This document shows, in pieces, positions 7,700-14,160 of a DNA stretch of 32,415 nt (position 1 is its first letter; each line of letters begins with the position of its first letter). The notes under the pieces are model-generated. The model was not told where the DNA came from and ran no database searches. It saw only the letters and a program-made list of their open reading frames with translations. Source of the DNA: DSUN01 sp035527715 (GTDB taxonomy: Bacteria > Planctomycetota > PUPC01 > DSUN01); assembly GCA_035527715.1 (NCBI GenBank), contig DATKZY010000088.1, positions 1 to 32,415 on the forward strand. Direction: 5' to 3'. Both the position numbers and the translations under genes were made by a program.

Positions 7700-8192
7700 A
7701 CCCGGATTCGCCTTTGACAACTGGGCGGTCATCGCGTTGGGCGGCATCCCCAACAAAGCCCAGGTCGGCGACATGGGCATAGACGGCCGCATCTATCCCG
7801 TCGCCGCCATGCCCCGCAGGGCTGGTGGCACAGGCCTCCGGCCTGTGTCGGCCACAGGCAAGATGCCTGTGCCACCGGAGCAGGCAGCCACAGCCGCGGG
7901 CGGCTGTGCCACACAGCCAGGGGCCACACCGACCCAGGCCGAACTCGGCTTCATGGACCTCTGGTATCCCATCCAGGTGAAGCAGAAGGACAAGGTGGGC
8001 CGTCCCGACGTTGACGCCTTCGAGGCCGTGATGATGCGCGAGGAGCGCACCAAAGGCTTCTTCGTCGCCTTCGACTATTCTCAGGACGCCCTGGACGAAA
8101 TCAGCCGCTTCTTCAAGCAAACCGGCAAGGCCATCGTCGCCCTCACCGTCAAGGAGATTCTGGACGAGCAGATTGCGATGAAGTTGGTGTGA
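7668..8192 (+). CDS. Mrr-like restriction endonuclease domain, probably the tail of the broken methyltransferase
   Basis: 174 aa. FDNWAVIALGGIPNKAQVGD, then MGIDGRIYP, and later PIQVKQKDKVGRPDVDAFEA match the nuclease domain often fused to the C terminus of DNA methyltransferases. The catalytic set is Asp39 (GIDG) and Gln103-x-Lys105 (QVK), the Mrr-type D-QxK. The following REERTKGFFVAFDYS and LTVKEILDEQIAMKL complete the domain. About 38 residues between the Asp and the QxK come from a dispersed DNA repeat (GTGLRPVSATGKMPVPPE) that kept the frame open. An AGGAG sits ten bases before the ATG at 7668, so it may be expressed alone, but the N-terminal fragment at 6286 suggests it was once one gene. 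Activity is uncertain. Confidence 0.65.
   Translation: MSLRLNLTRHEPGFAFDNWAVIALGGIPNKAQVGDMGIDGRIYPVAAMPRRAGGTGLRPVSATGKMPVPPEQAATAAGGCATQPGATPTQAELGFMDLWYPIQVKQKDKVGRPDVDAFEAVMMREERTKGFFVAFDYSQDALDEISRFFKQTGKAIVALTVKEILDEQIAMKLV
7824..7918. repeat. Dispersed palindromic repeat inside the Mrr-like gene
   Basis: GGTGGCACAGGC (7824-7835) and its exact reverse complement GCCTGTGCCACC (7865-7876) enclose smaller hairpins. A second unit at about 7885-7918 has CACAGCCG/CGGCTGTG arms. The second unit resembles 5788-5812. Both are translated in frame within the nuclease domain. Confidence 0.75.
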
Positions 8193-8220
8193 GGAGTTCA
8201 GCCATTCAGGAGGAGTGCGA

Positions 8221-8730
8221 ATGGATGAGGTCAGGAGTCTGCAAGCCTTCGAGCACTGGCGCGATGCCAATCAGAGGTTCGACTACTTCGTGATGGGCAT
8301 GACGGGCGCGTTGTGTGCGTACATCGCCCAGTCCTGGGTGCCTCGCAGAATCTCTGTCTCGCCCAGCACTGCCGAACTCGTCGCGCTATTGCTCCTCGCG
8401 GCCTCGGTGTATGCCGGGTTCAGGCGCGCACAAGAAGCCATCCACACATTCGCCATAGCCCATCAGAGGATCCGCCTCTCGGAGCGCAGAGGCAAGCTGC
8501 TTAGCAACCTGTCAGATGCGCCCCTCATGAACCCACTTTCAGGGGAGGTCTTCTCGCGCGAGCGGGCCGAAGAGCTGATTGACGCTTGGGGCGAGGCGAT
8601 CCCCAGATTGGGGGTAGAGGCCGACGCGACCTCTCATGCTGCAGGTCGCTGGGCACGCGCGCGCAACAGGTTCCTCTTCGTTGGGTTCCTGCTTCTTCTG
8701 GCGGCAAGAGTCTGGAGCGCCTATGTGTGA
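8221..8730 (+). CDS. Hypothetical membrane protein
   Basis: 169 aa with a strong AGGAGGAG site six bases before the ATG. Hydrophobic segments lie near residues 25-40 (YFVMGMTGALCAYIA), 50-65 (LVALLLLAASVYAGF) and at the C terminus (FLFVGFLLLLAARVW). A basic, helical cytoplasmic loop separates the second and third. The family is not recognised. It follows the Mrr-like gene by 28 bases and precedes the GIY-YIG gene by 16, so the three are probably co-transcribed. In defence loci such small membrane proteins can act as effectors, but here this is only a positional hint. Confidence 0.65.
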   Translation: MDEVRSLQAFEHWRDANQRFDYFVMGMTGALCAYIAQSWVPRRISVSPSTAELVALLLLAASVYAGFRRAQEAIHTFAIAHQRIRLSERRGKLLSNLSDAPLMNPLSGEVFSRERAEELIDAWGEAIPRLGVEADATSHAAGRWARARNRFLFVGFLLLLAARVWSAYV

Positions 8731-8746
8731 GAGAAGGGAGAACGTA

Positions 8747-9466
8747 ATGGCCAAGAGCAAGCCACGTGAGAGCAGGCTGGTGTGCCGACACCTTGAGCGG
8801 GTGTCGGGCTTGGTGATGGAGCAATACCGGGATATCCTGCGCGAGTCGTTCCGCAGGGCCAACGGGATCTACGCGCTCTACAAGGGACGCAGGCTATACT
8901 ACGTCGGCTTGGCGTCGAACCTGGCCTCGCGACTTGTCACCCATCTGAGGGACCGCCATGCCGGCAAATGGGATAGTTTCAGTTTGTATGAGACCTCCAG
9001 CGACAAGCATATCAGGGAGCTTGAAGCACTCGTTGTGCGGATAACCGAGCCGCGTGCGAATCAAGTGAAGGGCAAACTGCAAGGTTCCGCTGACCTCCGC
9101 AAGGAGCTCGAGGGGCGGATCCGAGCGCGCAATGAGGACCATCTCAGCCAGATGTTCGGGCACGCGAAACGGGAGCGACGCCAAGCCACGCCTGCTCCTG
9201 CCAGGCCAGCGAAGTCGAAGCTGCCGATGGCCGGCCTCATCGAGGGCGGCTGGATACAGCTCAGGTTCACCCACCGCGGCACAGAGCACAAGGCGCTGCT
9301 GGCCAAGAACGGCACAATCACCTTCAACGGCGAGGTATTCGCATCGCCATCGTTGGCCGCACGCAAGGCCGCGGGCAAGACGGCATACAACGGTTGGAAG
9401 GCATGGAAGTACAAGAACCAGGCGGGGGAATGGCGGTACATTGATGAACTGAGGAAGAAGGAGTAG
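8747..9466 (+). CDS. GIY-YIG nuclease domain fused to a RAMA-like modified-DNA reader domain
   Basis: 239 aa. Residues about 37-110 form a GIY-YIG domain: NGIYALYKGRRLYYVGLASN gives the paired GIY and YVG strands, followed by LASRLVTHLRDRHAGKWDSF with the catalytic-type Arg, and the acidic RELEAL helix. A basic Ala/Pro linker (155-170) leads to a C-terminal domain with LIEGGWIQLRFTHRGTEHKA, then FNGEVFASPSLAARKAAGK and NGWKAWKYK. This matches the pattern of RAMA domains, which are predicted to read methylated adenine in restriction systems. The fusion suggests a nuclease directed to, or away from, modified DNA. Start at 8747 is supported by GAAGGGAG; the longer frame upstream overlaps the membrane gene. 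Confidence 0.75.
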   Translation: MAKSKPRESRLVCRHLERVSGLVMEQYRDILRESFRRANGIYALYKGRRLYYVGLASNLASRLVTHLRDRHAGKWDSFSLYETSSDKHIRELEALVVRITEPRANQVKGKLQGSADLRKELEGRIRARNEDHLSQMFGHAKRERRQATPAPARPAKSKLPMAGLIEGGWIQLRFTHRGTEHKALLAKNGTITFNGEVFASPSLAARKAAGKTAYNGWKAWKYKNQAGEWRYIDELRKKE

Positions 9467-9597
9467 TCTGCTTTTTCGTTGCGAAGCAGCAGCCTCGCAA
9501 CGAGGAGCAGTCGGGAGCGATGCGGGAGCCTTTCGGAGTGCGGCGGCTCGACGCCGCTTTGGATCGTGTTCGGCGCGAGGCGGGAGCAAACGCAAGA

Positions 9598-9658
9598 CCG
9601 CCTGAAGGCGGAACTACAAACGGGGAAGAGGCGTGTTCGTAGTTCGGCCTTTAGGCGG
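9598..9658. repeat. Hairpin repeat
   Basis: CCGCCTGAAGGCGGAACTAC (9598-9617) and GTAGTTCGGCCTTTAGGCGG (9639-9658) pair at 18 of 20 positions around a 21-base loop. Upstream at about 9535-9560 a smaller GCGGCG/CGCCGC hairpin lies in a similar repeat. Together with the arrays at 9734 and 9790 these account for most of the gap 9467-9877, which holds no gene. Confidence 0.7.
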
Positions 9659-9733
9659 CACTGATGGTTTGATTGCCTTGCCCCCATTCCCCTGTCGCTG
9701 CTGCTCTTCGCGGCGCGGGAAGAGGGATGCGCG

Positions 9734-9754
9734 AATGACCAATGACCAATGACC
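9734..9754. repeat. Heptamer tandem repeat (AATGACC x3)
   Basis: Three exact copies of AATGACC in tandem. This is a different heptamer from the GGTGTTC family. Confidence 0.7.
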
Positions 9755-9789
9755 ATGAAGATCGGGGCTTCAAGCCCAAAAACCCTCTT

Positions 9790-9870
9790 ATCCGTGTCAT
9801 CCGTGAAATCCGTGGTTGCCGTTCGCTCTGTGGCTTGTCTCTGTGTCCTCGGTGTCCTCTGTGGTGGGGA
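9790..9870. repeat. Nonamer array directly upstream of the XylR-type regulator
   Basis: Nine consecutive 9-nt frames show repetition: ATCCGTGTC, ATCCGTGAA, ATCCGTGGT, and later TGTCCTCGG, TGTCCTCTG. The array ends seven bases before the ATG at 9878, so it occupies the place where a promoter and ribosome binding site would be expected. No -35/-10 pair of good quality is visible in it. Confidence 0.6.
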
Positions 9871-9877
9871 TTAGGCT

Positions 9878-11317
9878 ATGGCAAAGCTGCCGCGGGTGGC
9901 GGTGATGTTCAAGATGGCCGGGGCGGACTTCCGGACACGGGGGTTTCTGTCGGGGATTCATGGCTGGGCGGAGGAGCATCCAGGCCGCTGGGAGTTGGTT
10001 CACGATGCGCATGCGCACAAGCATCTGGGCGATTATCAGGGGCTGCTGGGGCGCGGGTCGCGGATCATCCTGGCCGAGGCGCGGCGCCTGGGCGTGAAGT
10101 ATGTGGCCGTGGGATGCAGCGGCCACTCGTTCGACATCCCGCGGGTGCGCGAGGGGGCGCACGTGGCGGGGCTGCTGGCCGCCGGCCATCTGCTGGAGCG
10201 CGACTACGCGAACTTCGGCTTCCTGCGGCTCCTGGGCGGCTATGCGTCGGTCCTCATCGAGGGCGGCTTCCGCAGCGCGCTGCGGAAGCGGGCGAGGGGG
10301 GCAAGCTATCTCTACGTGCCGTCGCACTCGCGGGAGACGGCTCGGCGCTGGGCGAAGCGGGTGAAGGTGTTGCGCGAGTGGCTCGCGGAGCTGCCGAAGC
10401 CGGTCGGGATTGTGGCGACGAATGACGTCCTGGCGCGGCACCTGGCAGAGCTGTGCGTGGAGCTGGGCCTGCGGATGCCCGACGACGTGGGGCTCGTGGG
10501 GGTGGGGAACGATCCGGCGATCTGCCTGGCTCCGCCCGTGGCGCTGACGAGTCTGGACATGGCGGTGGAGATGGTGGGCTACAGGGCGGCGGCGTTGCTG
10601 GACCGTCTGTTGCAGGGGCAGGCGCGGCCGACGGGGAACCTGCTGGTGCGGCCGACGCTGGTGCCGCGGGTCTCGACGGGGCGGAGCGGCCTCGTGGCGG
10701 ACACGAAGGTGGCGGATGCGTTGGCGTTCATCGAGGACCACTCGCACGAGGCGTTGCTGGTGTCGCACGTGGCAGAGGCGGTAGGGCTGATGCAGCGGCA
10801 ACTGCTGCGGCGCTTCCGAGCCGTGCGCAACCGCAGCGTGGTGCAGGAGCTGACGCGGACCCGACTGCGGAATGCACAGGACATCCTTCAGGCGACGACG
10901 CTGCCGGTGGGCGAGGTGGCGCGGGCCGTGGGGTTTCGGAGGGCGGGGCACTTGAATGCCCTGTTCCGCAAGCACCACGGGATGACGGCGACGGCGTGGC
11001 GACGGGGGCGCCCTGCCCCACCGCCGTTCGACCCCCAGGACATCGAGTTCGCCAAGTGGCTGCTACAGGCGACGGACCTGAGCCTCGAGATGGTGGCGCG
11101 GACGAGTCGGTTCGCGTCGGCCGACGCGCTCGGCGCGGCGTTTCGCCAGCGCGTGGGGAAGTGGCCGGGCCAGTGGCGCCGCGAGAATCGGCTGCCGAGC
11201 CGCGAGATTCCCGCGCGGGTGGAGGTGGAGTTCGTGGGCGGGCCGGCGGAGTTCCCGCCGCAGGAGCCGCCGGTGGGCATGCCGCGGCGCGGGCGGCGGC
11301 CGCAAGTCGGGTCTTGA
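9878..11317 (+). CDS. XylR-type AraC-family transcriptional regulator with an extra HTH
   Basis: 479 aa. Residues 5-262 form a LacI/periplasmic-binding-like sensor (ATNDVLARHLAELCVELGLR and PDDVGLVGVGND are its hallmarks). Residues 275-375 form an AraC DNA-binding domain with two helix-turn-helices (about 291-313 and 341-374). This architecture is that of XylR, which senses a sugar such as xylose. Unusually, residues 394-436 repeat the second helix-turn-helix (LLQATDLSLEMVARTSRFAS against ILQATTLPVGEVARAVGFRR), giving a third potential DNA-reading unit and a protein some 90 residues longer than usual. A Pro-rich tail follows. The ligand and target genes are unknown. The ribosome binding site is weak (TTAGG). 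Confidence 0.85.
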   Translation: MAKLPRVAVMFKMAGADFRTRGFLSGIHGWAEEHPGRWELVHDAHAHKHLGDYQGLLGRGSRIILAEARRLGVKYVAVGCSGHSFDIPRVREGAHVAGLLAAGHLLERDYANFGFLRLLGGYASVLIEGGFRSALRKRARGASYLYVPSHSRETARRWAKRVKVLREWLAELPKPVGIVATNDVLARHLAELCVELGLRMPDDVGLVGVGNDPAICLAPPVALTSLDMAVEMVGYRAAALLDRLLQGQARPTGNLLVRPTLVPRVSTGRSGLVADTKVADALAFIEDHSHEALLVSHVAEAVGLMQRQLLRRFRAVRNRSVVQELTRTRLRNAQDILQATTLPVGEVARAVGFRRAGHLNALFRKHHGMTATAWRRGRPAPPPFDPQDIEFAKWLLQATDLSLEMVARTSRFASADALGAAFRQRVGKWPGQWRRENRLPSREIPARVEVEFVGGPAEFPPQEPPVGMPRRGRRPQVGS

Positions 11318-11342
11318 CACGTTGGCCCCGGCGCGGTAGCAT
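11314..11342 (+). promoter_or_regulatory. Promoter of the papain-like protease gene
   Basis: TTGACA (11314-11319), a 17-base spacer and TAGCAT (11337-11342). The -35 box overlaps the stop codon of the regulator gene. Transcription would start near 11349, leaving a leader of about 80 bases before the ATG at 11432. Confidence 0.65.
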
Positions 11343-11431
11343 TGGGCGGAGTGAGCGGGGTGCGGTTCGCGGGCCGCTGTCAGGCGCTCGGACGGCGGCC
11401 GCATTGCAGGGCGCGCAGGAGAAGCAGCCAG

Positions 11432-11917
11432 ATGAGGTATGACGTGCCGCTGATCCCCCAGCCGACGACGATGTCGTGCTGGGCGGCCAGCATTGCCATG
11501 ATTCGCTCGTGGCACGAACAGATGAGCTACGACCCCGCGGGCATCGCCGCCAACCACGGCGGCCTGAGCTACATGTTCCAGTTCCACCACAGCCTGAACC
11601 CGAATGACGTCTACATCCTCCAGCGAAACGGGTTCACGGTCGCCGCGGCCCAGTGCTATGCCAACACGAGCCCCGTGGTGAGCATGCTTCAGCAGTATGG
11701 TCCGCTGTGGGTCGCGACGGCGGCGCCGGCGCCGCACATACGGGTCGTCACGGGGCTGTCGGGCCAGAACGTCTACATCAACGACCCGGCGCCCGTGAAT
11801 AGCGGCGCGACGTATCGGCGCGATTTCCGCGCCTTCTTCGGCCAGATGGAGACGCTGGCCGGGCAGGAGATGGGCCAGCCCGCCCCGGTCTACATCGCCC
11901 ATCTGAGCCGGCTCTGA
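11432..11917 (+). CDS. Papain-like cysteine protease (C39/C70-like)
   Basis: 161 aa with the papain-like triad order. Cys16 lies in PTTMSCWAASIAMI, His102 in PAPHIRVVTG, and Asn117-Asp118 in NVYINDPA. The compact size and the VPLIPQPTTMSCWAA start resemble AvrRpt2-like (C70) and C39-like domain proteins. There is no signal peptide and no ABC transporter nearby, so a bacteriocin-leader peptidase role is unlikely. The substrate is unknown. AGGAG lies ten bases before the ATG, which is chosen over an in-frame upstream start at 11342 that would overlap the promoter. It is followed by the glycosyltransferase after 18 bases. Confidence 0.75.
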   Translation: MRYDVPLIPQPTTMSCWAASIAMIRSWHEQMSYDPAGIAANHGGLSYMFQFHHSLNPNDVYILQRNGFTVAAAQCYANTSPVVSMLQQYGPLWVATAAPAPHIRVVTGLSGQNVYINDPAPVNSGATYRRDFRAFFGQMETLAGQEMGQPAPVYIAHLSRL

Positions 11918-11935
11918 GGCCCAGGAACCGCCACG

Positions 11936-13048
11936 TTGAAGACTCTGCACATCGACGGCGAGCGGACGTGGCGCGGCGGCGAGCAGCAGGTGTTGTACCT
12001 GACGACGGGCCTGAAGGCCCGGGGGCACGAGGCGGTGGTGGCGTGCCAGCCGGGGTCGCCAATGGCGGAGCGGGCGCGAGCGGCGGGGCTCGAGGTGGCC
12101 GAGGTGGGGATGCGGGGGGAGGCGGATTTCCGGGCGGTGCTGGCGCTGCGACGCCTCCTGCGGAGGGGGGGATTCGACATCGTGCACATGCACACGTCGC
12201 ACGCGCACGCGCTGGGGTGCGCGGCGGCGGCGCTCGCGCGGCGCGGGCGCACCGTGGTGTCGCGGCGGGTGGACTTCGGGGTGGCGACGAACCTGATCAG
12301 CGGCTTCAAGTACCGCCACGGCGTGGACCGCTTCATCGCCATCTCGCAGGCGGTGCGGCAGGCGCTGGTGGACGGGGGGGTGGCGCCCGACAAGGTGGCC
12401 GTGGTGCACAGCGGGATTGACCTGTCGCGGTTCGACGGCGTGACGGCGGGGGGCCTGCGGGAGGAGTTCGCGGTGCCGGCAGACGCGCGGGTCGTGGGCA
12501 ACGTGGCAGCGATGGCCGACCACAAGGGCCAGCGCTACCTGCTGGCGGCCATGCCGCGCGTGCTCGCGGCCGAGCCGCGGGCGAGGCTGTTCGTCGTCGG
12601 CGACGGCGAGCTGCGGGGCGCGCTCGAGGCCCAGACGCGGGAGCTGGCCCTGGGCGAGGCGGTGACCTTCGCGGGCTTCCGCACCGACGTGCCGCAGTGG
12701 CTGGCGCTCTTCGACGTGTTCGTCATGTCGTCGCACCTGGAGGGCTTGTGCACGTCGGTGCTCGACGCGTTGGCGATGCGGCGGCCCGTGGTGGCGACGG
12801 CGGCGGGGGGGCTGCCCGAGATCATCCGCCACGAGGCCACGGGGCTGCTCGTGCCGCCGAAGGAGCCTGGGCCGCTGGCCGACGCCATTCTGCGGCTGCT
12901 GCGCGACCGCGAGCTGGGCCGCCGCCTCGCCGAGGCCGGCCGCCGCCACGTCGAGCAGGAATTCAGCGCCGAGAGCATGGTGGAGGGAACCCTACGCGTG
13001 TATCACGAGGTGATGGATGAAGGCGCGAGTGCTCGCAGCGAGTCTTGA
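11936..13048 (+). CDS. Glycosyltransferase, GT4-like (GT-B fold)
   Basis: 370 aa, probably starting at TTG. The N-terminal Rossmann half has GGEQQVLYLTTGLKARGHEA and IVHMHTSHAHALG. The C-terminal half has the donor-binding features VHSGIDLSRF, VGNVAAMADHKGQRYLLAAM, VVGDGELR, and SSHLEGLCTSVLDALAMRRP followed by VVATAAGGLPEII, which carries the Glu-x7 pattern of retaining GT4 enzymes. Such enzymes transfer sugars from nucleotide donors to lipids, polysaccharides or small molecules; here the acceptor is unknown, with envelope glycan most likely. Its last 32 bases overlap the next gene, so translation is probably coupled. Confidence 0.85.
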   Translation: MKTLHIDGERTWRGGEQQVLYLTTGLKARGHEAVVACQPGSPMAERARAAGLEVAEVGMRGEADFRAVLALRRLLRRGGFDIVHMHTSHAHALGCAAAALARRGRTVVSRRVDFGVATNLISGFKYRHGVDRFIAISQAVRQALVDGGVAPDKVAVVHSGIDLSRFDGVTAGGLREEFAVPADARVVGNVAAMADHKGQRYLLAAMPRVLAAEPRARLFVVGDGELRGALEAQTRELALGEAVTFAGFRTDVPQWLALFDVFVMSSHLEGLCTSVLDALAMRRPVVATAAGGLPEIIRHEATGLLVPPKEPGPLADAILRLLRDRELGRRLAEAGRRHVEQEFSAESMVEGTLRVYHEVMDEGASARSES

Positions 13049-14081
13049 CCCCGCCGGCCTGGCCCGAATCGAGGAGGCGGCGCAGGCGATTGCCGCGGGG
13101 GGCCTGGTGGCCTTTCCCACCGAGACGGTCTACGGCATCGCCTGCAATTCGGCGGACCCGCAGGCGCTGGAGCGGCTGATGGCGGTCAAGGGCCGCCCAG
13201 CCGACAAGCCGTTCAGCCTCCACGTCGGCCGCAAGGAGGACGCGGCCCGCCACGCGCCCACGATCCCCTCCGCGGCCAGGAAGCTGATGGCCCGCTACTG
13301 GCCCGGGCCGCTCACCATCGTGTTCCCGACGCCTGACGGGCGGGGCGTGGGCATCCGAATGCCGTCGAGCGCGGTCGCCCAGGAGCTGTTGAAGCGGGCC
13401 GGCGTGCCCGTGGTGGCCCCCAGCGCCAACCGCTCGGGCGACCCGCCGGCGACGACCGCCGACGCCGTGGCCCGCACGCTGGGCGAGGAGCTCGACATCA
13501 TCCTCGACGGCGGGCGGACGGTGCTTGGCGAGGCATCCACGGTCGTGCGCGTCGCCGCGGACGGCTCGTGGGAGGTGCTGCGCGAGGGCTCGGTCGCGGC
13601 GGAGCTTCTCCGCCGCACGCTGGGGAAGACCATCGTGTTCGTGTGCACGGCCAACTCGTGCCGCTCGCCGATGGCCGAGGTGCTCTGCAAGCGCCGGCTG
13701 GCCGAGCGCCTGGGCTGCTCGATGAGGGACCTGCCCGCCCGGGGCTACAACATCCTGTCGGCCGGCACCGCAGGCTTCGACGACGGCCCGGCGAGCTACC
13801 AGGCCGTCGAGGCGATGAAGCGCCAGGGGCTGGACCTCTCGCGCCACGTCTCGCGCCCCGTGACCCCAGGCCTGGTGGAGGATGCCGACCAGATCTTCGT
13901 CATGGCCTGGCAGCACGGCGACTCCATCCGCCGCTTCCTCCCCGACGCGGCGGACAAGATTCGCCTCATGGACCCGACGGGCCGCGACGTGGAGGACCCT
14001 GTGGGCGGCTCGGTGGACGAGTTCGTGCGCTGTGCCGAACTCTTGGAGCGCTGCCTGCGCGTCCTCGTGCCCGAGTTGTGA
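13017..14081 (+). CDS. Fusion of threonylcarbamoyl-AMP synthase (TsaC/Sua5/YrdC) and low-molecular-weight protein-tyrosine phosphatase
   Basis: 354 aa. Residues 10-200 are a YrdC domain: VAFPTETVYGIACNS, KGRPADKPFSLHV (58-70), and APSANRSGDPP (134-144). It makes threonylcarbamoyl-AMP from threonine, bicarbonate and ATP for the t6A37 modification of tRNA. Residues 205-354 are a low-molecular-weight phosphatase/arsenate-reductase-like domain. Its P-loop is Cys210-x5-Arg216 (CTANSCRS), it has SAGTAGFDDGP, and Asp319 in DPTG is the expected general acid. Both active sites look intact. Domain-fused forms are known but uncommon. The phosphatase target is not evident. The ATG lies inside the end of the glycosyltransferase gene. 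Confidence 0.88.
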   Translation: MKARVLAASLDPAGLARIEEAAQAIAAGGLVAFPTETVYGIACNSADPQALERLMAVKGRPADKPFSLHVGRKEDAARHAPTIPSAARKLMARYWPGPLTIVFPTPDGRGVGIRMPSSAVAQELLKRAGVPVVAPSANRSGDPPATTADAVARTLGEELDIILDGGRTVLGEASTVVRVAADGSWEVLREGSVAAELLRRTLGKTIVFVCTANSCRSPMAEVLCKRRLAERLGCSMRDLPARGYNILSAGTAGFDDGPASYQAVEAMKRQGLDLSRHVSRPVTPGLVEDADQIFVMAWQHGDSIRRFLPDAADKIRLMDPTGRDVEDPVGGSVDEFVRCAELLERCLRVLVPEL

Positions 14082-14100
14082 CGGCGCGGCCACAAGTCCT

Positions 14101-14130
14101 CTGGCATCGCCCCGGCCATTCGGATACAAT
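14101..14130 (+). promoter_or_regulatory. Promoter of the envelope gene train
   Basis: CTGGCA (14101-14106), an 18-base spacer and TACAAT (14125-14130). The -10 is strong and the -35 moderate. Transcription would begin near 14137, with GAGGA just before the ATG at 14161. Confidence 0.5.
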
Positions 14131-14160
14131 GGTCTGCAGGGCGGCGTTTGTGAGGAAAAC

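Noticed and set aside
9471..9502. Terminator after the GIY-YIG gene
   Set aside because: The T run lies before the CGTTGCGA/TCGCAACG stem on the plus strand, the wrong order for a terminator.
11432..11917. Bacteriocin-processing C39 peptidase
   Set aside because: No ABC transporter, leader peptide or precursor gene nearby; the protein is a lone compact domain.
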